Shown here piece by piece: positions 35,140 to 46,262 of a stretch of DNA of 64,000 nt; position 1 is the stretch's first letter, and every line of letters starts with the position of its first letter. This DNA comes from Riptortus pedestris. Taxonomy: Eukaryota > Arthropoda > Insecta > Hemiptera > Alydidae. The position numbers were made by a program, and so were the translations under genes. A model generated the notes under the pieces. That model worked only from the letters and a program-made list of their open reading frames with translations. It was not told where the DNA came from and did no database searches. The stretch spans positions 26,354,001-26,418,000 of the forward strand of contig CM032230.1 of NCBI GenBank assembly GCA_019009955.1, in the 5' to 3' direction.

Positions 35140-35639
35140 GAGAATTTAGTATTATTAAGAAGATTAACAAAATTTAGTATTATTGATAAAATTCCAGATA
35201 ATTTTAATGTGAATGTATCTGAAGGAAAACAAAGAGGCTGCGGAAAAATGTACAAACGGAAATATTTCTTTAGCCATTGCTACAATTGATATAAGTTTGC
35301 ATTTTACATTTCCATGTTGGATGTATTCAATTACATTCCGCTTCACGTTTTATATTTTACTTTTGCTTTTCCCATACTCTTTATATTCAAATGATTTCGT
35401 ATCTCGAAAATTCAGCACAAAGAGCTCTACCGTGTGTAAGCTTTTTTGCATAATTTTGCAGTCTAAGGTCTTCGGTTCTGCCAGTCTTATTTCAGCTCTA
35501 CCTTCTTGTCCAGGCTCAATTGGTTTCAAGGTAGTTTATTTTAAATTTCCCATTGTTGAAGATATTTTACGCTTATCTTAGTATTTGTTTCTCATTTTTT
35601 CGAATTCAATATTATATTGATAATTTGTACTCTCCTTCT

Positions 35640-35684
<45 letters not shown>

Positions 35685-35700
35685 CTTTATGTATTTATTT
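35140..35700. repeat. Dispersed repeat 'R', copy 1, ending in (TA)n
   Basis: It is colinear and highly similar to 45260-45810: GGAAAACAAAGAGGCTG, TTGCATTTTACATTTCCA, ATTCAGCACAAAGAGCTCTAC, CTAAGGTCTTCGGTTCTGCC. Both copies end at CTTCTTGATATATATATA. Short open frames are not supported by any recognised motif. The family is unknown. Confidence 0.7.
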
Positions 35701-35989
35701 GTTTGAACCAGAATTGTCTGTTTTTGGTGCAGTTTTGGGCCCCTGCACCTTTTGACTTCTCCAACTAAGACTGAAAAATAATTCGGTCTTGTAATGTAGC
35801 GAAAGTATGAACCGTGTCTGTCTTCTGAGTTTTATGATGGTTTAAATTTGCATACAGATATTTATCAGTGAGTTGTGGCTGGTTCGCGGTGATCAGTGAG
35901 ATGTTTCTCCTTTCCTATCTATGATAAGGAGATCCCGTAAAGAGATCTTATCGCCTTCCACAATGGTGATTTTTATGGTACATCAAGTA

Positions 35990-36895
35990 CTCAACAACTG
36001 CCTCAATCTCGTGCAGCAATGATCATATCTGAAGCATATATTTTCTTCGAGTAGCTACTCTGTGATTGCTCCGCCATCTAAATCTTACTTCAATGTAAGA
36101 ATGGTGTGGGTTCCAGTACATGAAATCATCGGACGTAAAAACGACGCGGACAACTTGCCAAACATGCTACACTCAGACAATCTTTTGACTTTAACTTACT
36201 AACCCTACCAGACTTACATTTACAAATACAACATCAGAAAATAATCTGAGAGAAATAAAATCTCATATAAGCGAGTGGCCATCCAGGAGACGTCACGAAG
36301 TTGCACTAACAAGACTTAGGATAGGACACTCACATTTAACGCACTCATACCTCATAACGAGAACAGAAAGACCTCTCTGCAGAACATGTCGTGAGCCATT
36401 ATCCCTTAAATACATCCTGACTAACTGCTGGAACATTGAATACTTAGGGACTACATAATGTACGTACTTCTTACGGGCAGAAGCCCACATATCGAGAAAA
36501 CACTAAACCACCTTAAAAAATTGAATTTGTTTTTAAATTTTAACTTTTCTTCTGTTTGGTTTTGACATATCTTAATATATTTATATACTTTTTGATACAA
36601 TAAATGTACTGGGAATGAAATATATAATAAGAATAATTTTTTTTAATAATAATAAAACTATTCTAAATTGTTACCTTTAATACTAGTTTAATGTAATATT
36701 ATTAGTGTAGTATATTTGTTGTTCTTATTACTTGTATTTAGTGTTTATTTGTCGTGTTTAATCTTTTTTTTTAATTACTTTTTTTTTGGTCGATCCAGTT
36801 TTTGTTATATCTCTATTATATTGATTTTATTACATTGTTAAAATTTGAGCCAAGTTACGGGGGCTCCTGTATAAATAAATAATAATTAATCTTTC
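35990..36895 (+). mobile_element. Non-LTR retrotransposon fragment (RNase H / C-terminal zinc motif, I-like)
   Basis: The plus-strand frame around 36105-36160 reads VWVPVHEIIGRKNDADNLP, a degraded WVPSHxGIxGNExAD RNase H motif. From 36274 it reads EWPSRRRHEVALTRLRIGHS, HLTHSYLI, then CRTCREPLSLKYILTNC, where Tyr replaces the usual His of the zinc motif. Stops occur between the blocks. An AT-rich 3' UTR ends in TATAAATAAATAATAATTAA near 36876-36895. It belongs to the same broad group as the fragment at 22600-23330 but is on the other strand. Confidence 0.65.
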
Positions 36896-36924
36896 TTAAA
36901 ATGATTGACCAACTGAGACCATTG

Positions 36925-37400
36925 ACAGTTAAGGAAAATCAGCTATTGAGGCCGTAGTCGTGATGCGATTTTCGAAAAATTTCTTTAAATCAATCCAACC
37001 CAGGAGACGAAAATGAGGCCCATTCAAATCTATATACGTATATACGTATGGCTGCTAACACTCTAGCTGTCACAATTTTTGTTTTATCGCTACCAAATTC
37101 AATATTTAATCGTTTTATGTAACAAGATCAAGGTCTCTTTGATATATAAATAAATTCATCCCCTCTAACCCCCTATCAACTCGTCAGATTTCAGCCTTTA
37201 ATGGACTTGATCATTAGCTTTGCATAAGACGTTTAAATATTGACTTTGTAACTTTCAGACAAAAATTGCAACCCCTAGCTCATATTTATGGTTTTGAACA
37301 CACCTCATTTTCTCCATCTTCTGTGAAGGATCGATGGGCATATGAAGAAGTTTTTTGCCATGAGTGCAACCTCTATAGCTTATTTCCCTCAGGCTAGCTA
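36925..37400. mobile_element. Inverted HLE right half joined to a direct HLE right half
   Basis: 36925-37130 is inverted (TAAGGAAAATCAGCTATTGA to TTAATCGTTTTATGTAACAA). 37145-37400 is direct (CCCCCTATCAACTCGTCAGA to ATAGCTTATTTCCC). Together they form a palindromic arrangement. Confidence 0.55.
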
Positions 37401-37549
37401 GTAACCTGAAAAAATCATATCTGGTGCAATTCTTTCTATGTATATTGTATTATAAATATATATGTATTGCTTTTATTATTTTGTATTATATTTTGTTCAA
37501 AAATATTGCACTATGTAAGTCAAATAAATTATTATTCTATTCTAATTCT

Positions 37550-37772
37550 GGGGATCAGGTTAGCCATGCGAGTTAAAGCGTTGACTTTTATCTCACAAGG
37601 TAAACCTTGAGTGGCGAGTTCGATTCTTGCCTGGGCAAAGGAAATTATTTAGTGACGAAATTCATTAAAAAAGGTCCTAGAATCCCACCCTGGCTAGGAA
37701 AGTGTGGTAACCTGTAGATAACCCGTCCCGATTAGCCTAAGCTGCAAAAAGTGGACGTTAATAAATAAATAA
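37550..37772 (+). mobile_element. tRNA-derived SINE with perfect target-site duplication
   Basis: This is the same family as 6674-6910, with box A-like TTAGCCATGCGAGTTAAAGC, box B GAGTTCGATTCTTGCC, and tail TTAATAAATAAATAA. It is flanked by the perfect 12-bp repeat TATTCTAATTCT (37538-37549 and 37773-37784). Confidence 0.85.
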
Positions 37773-37784
37773 TATTCTAATTCT

Positions 37785-38640
37785 TTGCTTTGTAACAGCT
37801 GGTTTTCACATTTTGTGATAGGAAGTTGAACCGGTCGATAATGTAAATGTATGTTTGTCGTGACTATAAGATATATGCAGAATGTATTTTGATATGTATA
37901 TGAAGCTTTACTTCCGAACTCCAATACAACATCTATATTTCTCGTGGAGCAAATAAATCAAGGAATTTCAGGCCGGAGTTTTCTAAGAGCAAGTTACACG
38001 GGAATTGAACTGAGTTAAAATAGTTTAAATAACAGAAATAGTATTCGGATGATGAATGAAAAGTTGTAGGGAGGAGAAATCCGCGAAATTGTTGGAAATG
38101 TCGGAAAAGCTTCTAAACAATACTTCTTCCAAAGAGGAGAACTTTGCTCTGCCTATTACAAGGAAATTTGTTTTGGAGGACATTAAACACCACTCAGATC
38201 TTTTAGACTATCAAGGTCTCTCTCTGATATAATTTTCTTTTAGTTTTAACACTAATTACTAAAAGATGTCGAATTAGCCTTGAAATTATAATTGCTTTTA
38301 TAATTAAGCTTATTTAAGTGTTTATCTTAATAAGCAGGGTTAAATTAATTAACATTTAGGTGAACGATAGCGATGAAGTTGGTTAAAATTAATTGACATC
38401 AGTTAGTTTCATGGTTTTAAAGACCTCTTTATTTTTTTTTTTATGGGTTTTGCCATCTGCTTTACTTATCACCTTACTTCCTTATAGCATTTTTGGCGGT
38501 TTAACTTTTTAACTGCCTCACTCAGGATTAACTTGATACACAAATATGAAATAATTTCCATTTGTCAAATTACCAACATTTTCAAGATCCTCACATTTCT
38601 TATTAATAATTATATTTCTATTATGACGAATATGAGCGTT
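37785..38640. other. AT-rich intronic DNA
   Basis: Nothing recognised. One slightly GC-richer block at 38060-38170 has no ORF of note. Confidence 0.25.
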
Positions 38641-38644
38641 CCAT

Positions 38645-39865
38645 TTATTATTATTATTATTATTATTATGGGGGAGGCTTATTCTCAGTGAAAAACTGGA
38701 GTAAAATCCATATCGGGGGAAAATCCAACCAATTTGGAGTTTGTGATTGTGACTATGGGGAATTTAAAAATTTTCAAACGATTGTGGCAGTATCAAGAGG
38801 TACCCCTTGCTGTGCTTCTTTTATAATTGCTGTTGGCAGATTCAAGTTCTTGGTGCCTGCTATCGTTGTTTTTGGCACTAGTCCATTTGAACTTACTATA
38901 ATAGGCGTAACTATGGCAGATTTCAGTTTGTATACCTCTTTGAGCTCGATAGCCAATTCTTGATATTTTCTTAATTTTTCGGCATGGGATTTTCGAAATT
39001 CTCATCATTGGGCACTGCGATGTCAATAATATCAGCAGTCTTATTTCCAATAATTTTTGAGGAATATAGCGATAATAACCGACCATGCCGAATTTCTCGG
39101 CTAGAGCTTGATGGTATACTTTTGCCACGTTATTGTGCCTTTGTAAGTACTCAGATCCAGCAAGTATTTCACATCCTGCCGTAATATGTTGAATGGATTC
39201 ATAAGCTTTGTTGCATAATCTACATTTGTCTGAGACACTACTGTCTTTGAGGATATGACGTCTGTATGATCTGGTGGCAATCACTTGGTCTTGGATAGCT
39301 GTAATGAAACCTTCTGTTTCTGAAAACAGCTTTCCAGACGTCAGCCACGCGACAGAATAAGCCAAGTCTACCTCCGAGTCATAAAGGCGACTGTAGTAAC
39401 GACCATGAAGTTCCTTACTTTGCCATTCTGAAAGAAAATGGGATTCATCTATAACTTCAGGATTGTTACTACATTTCAAGTTCAAGGCCGTAAACCCTTC
39501 ATGAAGTTTAACTATTTCTTTGAAGACGTGGCTATCATTCGATCTTATGTGCTGTCTCAGGTTAACTTCCTGAGATCGACATAGGTTTCGGATGTTGAGA
39601 AGGCCTCGTCCTCCTTGTTTCCTCAATAAATACATCCTGGCCATATATGAAATCGGATGGTGCATTCTGGCTTTTGTCATCTCCGTTCTTATGAGTCTAC
39701 CCAACTCATCAAGAGTAGTGTCAGACCATTTTATTATGCCAAAACTATAGATAAGAGGTGGTATCGCCCATGTATTAACTGCTTTTATTTTATATCGGCT
39801 TGAAAGATAACTGTTAAAAATAAGTCGCAAACGCTTAATAAATTCATTTTTTAACAGGTCTTTTA
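38645..39865 (-). mobile_element. 5'-truncated non-LTR retrotransposon (R2/R4-like superclade)
   Basis: Running leftward on the minus strand, it starts abruptly at about 39865 inside the coding region and ends with an (AAT)n tail at about 38645-38670. It retains the thumb and C-terminal parts of the reverse transcriptase protein, a CCHC motif and a restriction-like nuclease region. Loss of the 5' part with an intact 3' tail is the usual outcome of incomplete target-primed reverse transcription. Its left coding boundary abuts a SINE. Confidence 0.7.
38753..39865 (-). pseudogene. Non-LTR reverse transcriptase C-terminal half, frameshifted
   Basis: The first block (39865 to about 39050) reads KAVNTWAIPPLIYSFGIIKW, RMYLLRKQGGRGLLNIRN and CRLCNKAYESIQHITAGC, which is the post-palm/thumb region and the CX2CX8HX4C zinc motif. 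The frame then slips. IIDIAVPNDENFENPMPKN (about 39045-38975) holds the conserved D-I-A-V-P-N-D of the nuclease region. A second slip gives EKLRKYQELAIELKE, VTPIIVSSNGLVPKT and DTATIV followed by TGA at 38772-38774. The reading frame stays long (about 400 codons) only because it runs through the wrong frame at its end. The palm domain with FADD is absent. The first 48 codons of the long ORF (40007-39866) come from the neighbouring SINE, not from the LINE. Confidence 0.65.
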
Positions 39866-40030
39866 CATTATTGTTATTTATGAACAACCATTTTTTGCTA
39901 CAACGGCTATCCAGGATGGGAAAAAGGATTTTATTTAATGAGTTTATCACTGCGTAAACTCCTATCGCCCAGTAGGGGAATCGAACTCGCCATTCTAGGT
40001 TTACCATGTGAGATTAAGGCCAACGCGTTT
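39866..40030 (-). mobile_element. tRNA-derived SINE, internally deleted, abutting a LINE
   Basis: The minus strand reads GCGTTGGCCTTAATCTCACA, GGCGAGTTCGATTCC (box B) and a shortened body ending in TTCATAAATAACAATAATG at about 39866. The LINE coding fragment begins immediately afterwards in the same orientation. Confidence 0.7.
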
Positions 40031-40359
40031 CATTTATTTAAGAAGATAAATTTGAACATTTCAGATGTGAAACCAATATGTAAACAACTCTTGTTTGCTG
40101 TGATACTCGCTTGAATTAAAATTACTATTAGTATGAGTGACGGCTAAAAACGGAAGTAACAGAACATCTATAGGACATTACATTATTAACAAAAATTTAA
40201 AAAAAAAAGAACTGTCAACCATTTTGGTGGATTCTCATAAAGGAGAAATTTCTAATCTGCCCAAAAATAATTTTGAATTATTGAATTCATTTTTAGCCTT
40301 TTAAATAAAAAATATACCTAAAAATGATTAGAAAGTATGTGAATGTCATTGACTGCAGT

Positions 40360-40637
40360 CAAATTCGAGATACCTCTGTAATTATGAGTTGGCTTAAAAA
40401 ATGTTGCAGAACCTATCTTTTTAAACTATTGATGCTCTAATATTGTTGTTATATACATTTTCTCGTAACCCAAATATTAAGAGACACTAGTATTTTCTTG
40501 TTTTCAGCCTAAAATAAACTCCCAACACTGTTCATCCAATTTTGATTTAAAAATGGAGAATATATGGTGAGATGACATTTACAAGTGTGTATTTCCTACA
40601 CAGGAAATCTGCTTAGTTGAGACCCTGCGTAACGGAC
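40360..40637 (-). mobile_element. HLE repeat, left half, degraded
   Basis: TTCGAGATACCTCTGTAATT to GGAAATCTGCTTAGTTGAGA then CCCTGCGTAACGGAC. Confidence 0.55.
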
Positions 40638-40639
40638 TT

Positions 40640-42080
40640 TACAAATCGGACATTAAACCTATTCCTGGATGCATGTTATTTTTTGCATTGTCCACAAAAC
40701 CCCTGGACCTTATTATTTTATTATTGAAAGTTTTTGGGAATATCTAATAATTATTTCACTATTGATCTAATGATGTTTCGTTAGATAATTAGTTACTCCC
40801 CCCATGTAACTTAAGAACATAAACGCTTTTTGTTTTATTCATACATCAGACGTAATTTAGGTAGTAACCTTTTTTGTGGGTTGGTTTGCTATGGACACTA
40901 TTTCTTTGTATTTTAAAAATCCTTCCTGTGACAGAATAGTTCTTTAAAATATAAAATTATTTTATTCATTTATTTATTTATGGACATCACATCAAAGGCG
41001 ATTTTCCCTTTAAAAAGCCAAAAATTATATAATGTCATATACATTTTATAAATGAACATAGTACTAAATTCAAGTAATCATAATCAGAAAAAGCCGGCAA
41101 TTTGGCTTGCCTTGAGAAAAAAAAAAAATTATGACCATCTTGGAGGTAGCTGATTCAAACACACGCGCACACACGCACACACACAAATATATATAAGATG
41201 ACCATACACACATGTCAGTGTGAATTAATGCATATAATTTGAAATCTAGTTATACACCACAGACTTTATTAGTATGTTGAATGTAACATGTTGTTAATGT
41301 ATGGGCGGCCTTCCGTCAATAGTTCTTTTAATTCTAGAAGGAAGTCCTGTTGTTGTCGTTTTCGGCATTGTTTCAAGTGAATGTCTTATCCTCAAGTGAA
41401 GGGTACATGTTGAGGAAGAGAGTCTGTCAGTCTTTGTCATTAAGTGGACATTTTGGCAAGCAACAATGAGATTGATGAGCAACAAACGAAATAGCTTCCT
41501 TTATGTTCATTTTTGGACGTTTGGTATAGTAATTAAAGTAACAGGAGTAAGTTGAATGCTGTCAAAAATTATTTATTATAAGAATAAATTATTTATTAAT
41601 GAAGCCTAAAAAGCCGAGCCTGGCAGTGGACTTCTCTGCAAGTAACACTTTGTACCCATGCCCAAAATATATTAAAAAAACACACTTTCCCTGATATACT
41701 AAGATGCAAAATGCCTCCGTTATTATTACTGACCTAGAGGGCGGGGATAAAGTATGAACCTTATACTGAAGGTAGGCACTTAGAACTAATGAAAGTTTCA
41801 TGCTAAAAGGGTTCTCCCTTCTGCTAGTAAACATGTATACTTACTGCTAGCATACCTTGTTTTGGCCGTTCTTACTGGATACTGTATATCCATTAATCTT
41901 TCTGAAATATCCCAAATGGTTCTGAAACATTGGATATTCTTACTCAATGGTTATGTTCATTTTCTCTCCTAAATTGCATGCTCCGTCTCTATTTAACCAA
42001 ATATACCTGTATTATTAGTACGCTAGATTTTGTTTCTAATTATATGCCACATTATGTAAAAGTCATTTGTGTTTTTATAT
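40640..42080. other. AT-rich intronic DNA before the candidate microexon
   Basis: It contains a short (AC)n tract at 41159-41186 and no recognised repeat or gene. Confidence 0.3.
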
Positions 42081-42088
42081 TCTTTTAG

Positions 42089-42103
42089 GAGGAAGCTCTA
42101 TTG
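42089..42103 (+). CDS. Candidate 15-nt microexon
   Basis: A strong acceptor (TTTTATATTCTTTTAG) is followed after exactly 15 nt by a consensus donor (GTAAGT). The 15 nt are GAGGAAGCTCTATTG. Joined in phase 1 to the exon at 25433-25546 they complete a Gly codon and add Gly-Gly-Ser-Ser-Ile, leaving one base for the next exon, so the frame stays open and the phase is unchanged. A Gly/Ser-rich stretch would fit a stem region after a membrane anchor. Against it: short acceptor-donor pairs occur by chance in long introns, and the implied upstream intron is about 16.5 kb. Only RNA evidence can settle it. Confidence 0.4.
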
Positions 42104-42829
42104 GTAAGTTAATGTCAGCGAATGTAAGTCATAATTCATTACTCTATTCCTTTCTTAATATACATCCCAAATTACTTCTTAAACTAACTTTATGTTTAAA
42201 ATAAAAAACATCACATGGAAATATTTGTTTCATATTATTCCTCATTTTTGAACATGATGATAAAAAATAAGTTTAGCTGATTTTTAAATTAGTATTCCGA
42301 TAACATATAATCTTTGGGTTAGTTTATTAATAAATGAATCTTTACATTATTGAAGAATTAAATAAAAAAAAAACCGAATGAATGAATATTGAAAAGCTAA
42401 TGGTTTCGAATTGCTACGCTTATGTACTTAAATATTGAATTCTCATTAATAACTAAAACAAGAAATGTTGTATATTTTTTTGAGATTATTCGCCCTCCAT
42501 TTTGAGTGTATTCTCACTCACCACATTTTAATATTTGTTTATTTTCACATTTAGTTAAAGACACAATTGCAGTTTGACCAATGCTGTAGATTGTATTGTA
42601 AATTCTGGGCGACATTTATTTAGTACATTCTGTGTAATGTTTATTCGTAATGTGAATCTTCGTGATTTAGATTTAGGCAAATTTTATTAATATAACTAGA
42701 TTTGGTTTGATGAAGTATATTTATTTAACATAGTGTAGTCCATTACATTACAATCATTACATAATTACTCTATACTATTTATATATTAAAACTATTGAAA
42801 TTGATTCTTTAAACTTATTTTTATTAGAT

Positions 42830-43400
42830 TCTGTATTGAATTTTTGGAAATTCTGTATTAAATTCATTGTAGTAGGTTCTGTATTAGATTTTGTATAATA
42901 TTAAAACAGTAGATTCTCTGTAATAAATATGTAGCAAACTCTGTAGTAGATTCCGCCTGCCATATCTGTATTATTATGTATTAACGTCCCTTTTATAGCC
43001 AAGGTAAGACTTTATTTCATGGTTTCGTCACTAAATAAATTCCTGTTCCCCAGGCGAGAATCAAAGTCGTCACTCTGGGTTTACCATGTAAGGTTAAGGC
43101 CAACGCTTTAACTTACATGGCTAACCTGAGACAATTTTTTGTATTGGATTCAGTATAATTTTTAAATAGTAGATTCTCCGTAGTATTTATATTGCAAAAT
43201 CTGTAGTTGATTCACTTTAGTAGATTCCGTGTGTCATTTTTGTATTAGATTTTGTAGAATATTTAAACATTAGATCCTCTATAATATTTATTTAGTAGAT
43301 TCACTCTAGTAGATTAGATGTTTTCTTTTAATAATATTAATTTCTGTCTTAGATTTTGTATATTTAAATTATTACAGATTCTTTGTAATATTTATGTAAT
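42830..43400. repeat. Degenerate edge of the 89-bp minisatellite
   Basis: It contains diverged, irregular copies of TAGATTCTCTGTAATATTTA and TAGATTCTGTATAATATTTA, interrupted by the SINE at 42971-43131. Sequence decay toward the array edge is normal for old tandem arrays. Confidence 0.6.
42971..43131 (-). mobile_element. tRNA-derived SINE inside the minisatellite region
   Basis: The inverted copy has head GGTTAGCCATGTAAGTTAAA, a diverged box B (GACTTTGATTCTCGCC) and a TTAATACATAATAA tail at the left. It interrupts the degenerate left part of the TAGATTCTGTATAATATTT tandem repeat, so it is younger than that part of the array. Confidence 0.75.
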
Positions 43401-44800
43401 AAATTCACTGTAGTCGATCACGTGTGTGTTTACTCTATTAGATCCTGTATAATATTTAAATATTAGATTCTCTGAAATAATTATGTAGCAAATTCTGTAG
43501 TAGATTCCGCATGTTATTGCTGCTTATATACTGTATAATATTATATTGCAGATTCTCTGTAATATTTATATAGTAAATTCTCTGTAGTAGATCTCGTATG
43601 TCTTTACTCTATTAGATCCTGTATAATATTTAAATAGCAGATTCTCTGTAATATTTATATAGTAAATTCTCTGTAGTAGATCTCGTATGGTTTTACTCTA
43701 TTAGATCCTGTATAATATTTAAATAGCAGATTCTCTGTAATGTTTATATAGTAAATTCTCTGTAGTAGATCTCGTATGTTTTTACTCTATTAGATCCTGT
43801 ATAATATTTAAATAGCAGATTCTCTGTAATATTTATATAGTAAATTCTCTGTAGTAGATCTCGTATGTTTTTACTCTATTAGATCCTGTATAATATTTAA
43901 ATAGAAGATTCTCTGTAATGTTTATATAGTAAATTCTCTGTAGTAGATCTCGTATGTTTTTACTCTATTAGATCCTGTATAATATTTAAATAGCAGATTC
44001 TCTGTAATATTTATATAGTAAATTCTCTGTAGTAGATCTCGTATGTTTTTACTCTATTAGATCCTGTATAATATTTAAATAGCAGATTCTCTGTAATGTT
44101 TATATAGTAAATTCTCTGTAGTAGATCTCGTATGTTTTTACTCTATTAGATCCTGTATAATATTTAAATAGCAGATTCTCTGTAATAATTATATGGTAAA
44201 TTCTCTGTAGTAGATCTCGTATGTTTTTACTCTATTAGATTCAGTATAATATTTAAATAGCAGATTCTCTGTAATATTTATATAGTAAATTCTCTGTAGT
44301 AGATCTCGTATGTCTTTACTCTATTAGATCCTGTATAATATTTAAATAGCAGATTCTCTGTAATATTTATATAGTAAATTCTCTGTAGTAGATCTCGTAT
44401 GTTTTTACTCTATTAGATCCTGTATAATATTTAAATAGCAGATTCTCTGTAATATTTATATAGTAAATTCTCTGTAGTAGATCTCGTATGGTTTTACTCT
44501 ATTAGATCCTGTATAATATTTAAATAGCAGATTCTCTGTAATGTTTATATAGTAAATTCTCTGTAGTAGATCTCGTATGGTTTTACTCTATTAGATCCTG
44601 TATAATATTTAAATAGCAGATTCTCTGTAATGTTTATATAGTAAATTCTCTGTAGTAGATCTCGTATGTCGTTACTCTGTTAGATCCTGTATAATATTTA
44701 AATAGTAGATTCTCTGCAATATTTATGTAGTAAATTCACTGTAGTAGATCTCGTATGTTTTTACTCTATTAGATCCTGTATAATATTTAAATATCTCTGC
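43400..44800. repeat. 89-bp minisatellite, about 15 units
   Basis: GTAGTAGATCTCGTATG recurs every 89 bp (for example 43591, 43680, 43769, 43858 for ATCTCGTATG). Each unit also has TATTAGATCCTGTATAATA and two variants of AATTCTCTGTAGTA / AGATTCTCTGTAAT, so it probably grew from a shorter ancestral repeat. The core is nearly homogeneous. Confidence 0.9.
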
Positions 44801-44988
44801 AATATTTATGTAGGATTTACTGTAATATTGGTTTAGGATGTATTTTGTAATATAGTATAGAGTCTATTTAATATTTGTAGACAATGAATGTTAGTGAACT
44901 AGGTTCTTGTGGTATTATGGTTCAATGTACACTAGTTCAGTAGTTTTACTGTCCATTATGCTAGTAGATTCTATGAAATATTTGTAGG

Positions 44989-45060
44989 ATGGTAATTTGT
45001 AAATACCCATCCCAATTATCCATAATAGCAAAAACAGGAAATTAATAAATAATAATAATT
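44989..45060 (+). mobile_element. tRNA-derived SINE, 3' fragment
   Basis: Only the 3' end is present: TACCCATCCCAATTATCC, then ATTAATAAATAATAATAATT. It matches the tail of the two full copies. Confidence 0.5.
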
Positions 45061-45259
45061 GAAATATTTGTGTTCAAAGGTCGGGGGATTAATTTAATTT
45101 ACTTATTTTTTTTGCATCTAATACTTACTGAGACCAATTAAAGCAATTCAGGACAAAAGAAGGGATCTTTAAGTGTCATTACAGCATTTCTTTATTCTTT
45201 TTATCTATCTATTATTTTTTTCAAGGGCATATTGTTTTAAAGACCAGATATCAGCCTTT

Positions 45260-45762
45260 ATTTAAAGGAAAAATAGTATTATTGATTAAATTCAAAATAA
45301 TTTTTAATGCGAAAACAACTGAAGGAAAACAAAGAGGCTGAGAAAAAAATGTTCAAACGGAAAGAAATTCTTTTGCCACCGCTACAATTGATATAAATTT
45401 GCATTTTACATTTCCAAGTTGGATGTATTCAATTACATTCTGTTTCACGTTTTATATTTTACTTTTGCTTTTCCCATACTCTTTATATTCAAATGATTTC
45501 GCGTCCCGAAAATTCAGCACAAAGAGCTCTACAGTGTATAGGCTTTTTTGCATAATTTTGGAGTCTAAGGTCTTCGGTTCTGCCTGTCTTATTCCAGTTC
45601 TACCTTCTTATTCGGGTTCAATTGATTTGTGAGAGTTTCTTACTCTGTGGCTCAATATACTTTATTTTAAATTTCCTATTATTGAAGATATTTTACCCTT
45701 AGCAGCCTCTCTTAACTTTTTTTTTCTGGTTCAATATTGTCGTTAATGTTAACTCTTCTTCT

Positions 45763-45809
<47 letters not shown>

Positions 45810-45810
45810 T
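45260..45810. repeat. Dispersed repeat 'R', copy 2, ending in (TA)n
   Basis: It is in the same orientation as copy 1, about 10 kb away, and ends in a (TA)n tract at 45766-45804. The pair could be two inserts of an undescribed family or the two ends of a longer element; the intervening 10 kb shows no coherent element content, which favours two inserts. Confidence 0.65.
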
Positions 45811-46134
45811 GTGTGTGTGTAATAAAAATACTATAATCATAGTTTTTTGAGTCATTATTGGTCTGGAAAAATAATTTCTTTTATTCGGCCAACTAGCGCT
45901 TTTATTTGTATCCCCTCTCACGTTTCTCTAAACCATACTCCTTCTCAAAATGGACTATTTAAGCACAAGGTTTTCCTAATATATATATATATATATATAT
46001 AAATATAGATAGATATATATTGGAATCTGGAACACAAATATAAAAAAATATTATATAATATCGCGTTAACCGAAATTGACTATTGATATTTCAATACGTA
46101 CTTGCGCTTGCAGTCGTTTGAAGTAGATATTTCC

Positions 46135-46236
46135 TACAAGAGTTTTAAGACTCACAGGAGTTCTTGTTTTCTGTATTCAGTAACATAGGAAGCACTTGGG
46201 AATTCTGCTTAGTTCTCAGCCCCTGCGTGACGGACT
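46135..46236 (-). mobile_element. HLE repeat, left-end fragment
   Basis: GGGAATTCTGCTTAGTTCTC then AGCCCCTGCGTGACGGAC. Confidence 0.6.
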
Positions 46237-46262
46237 TTTCTTTTTCTTAGTTTCCCTATTAG

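Noticed and set aside
43400..44800. CRISPR-like array
   Set aside because: Units are contiguous 89-bp tandem repeats with no unique spacers, in a eukaryotic intron-like setting.
35140..45810. A 10-kb LTR retrotransposon bounded by the two 'R' repeats
   Set aside because: No gag/pol reading frames, primer-binding site or polypurine tract were seen between them, and the interval is filled with unrelated insertions.
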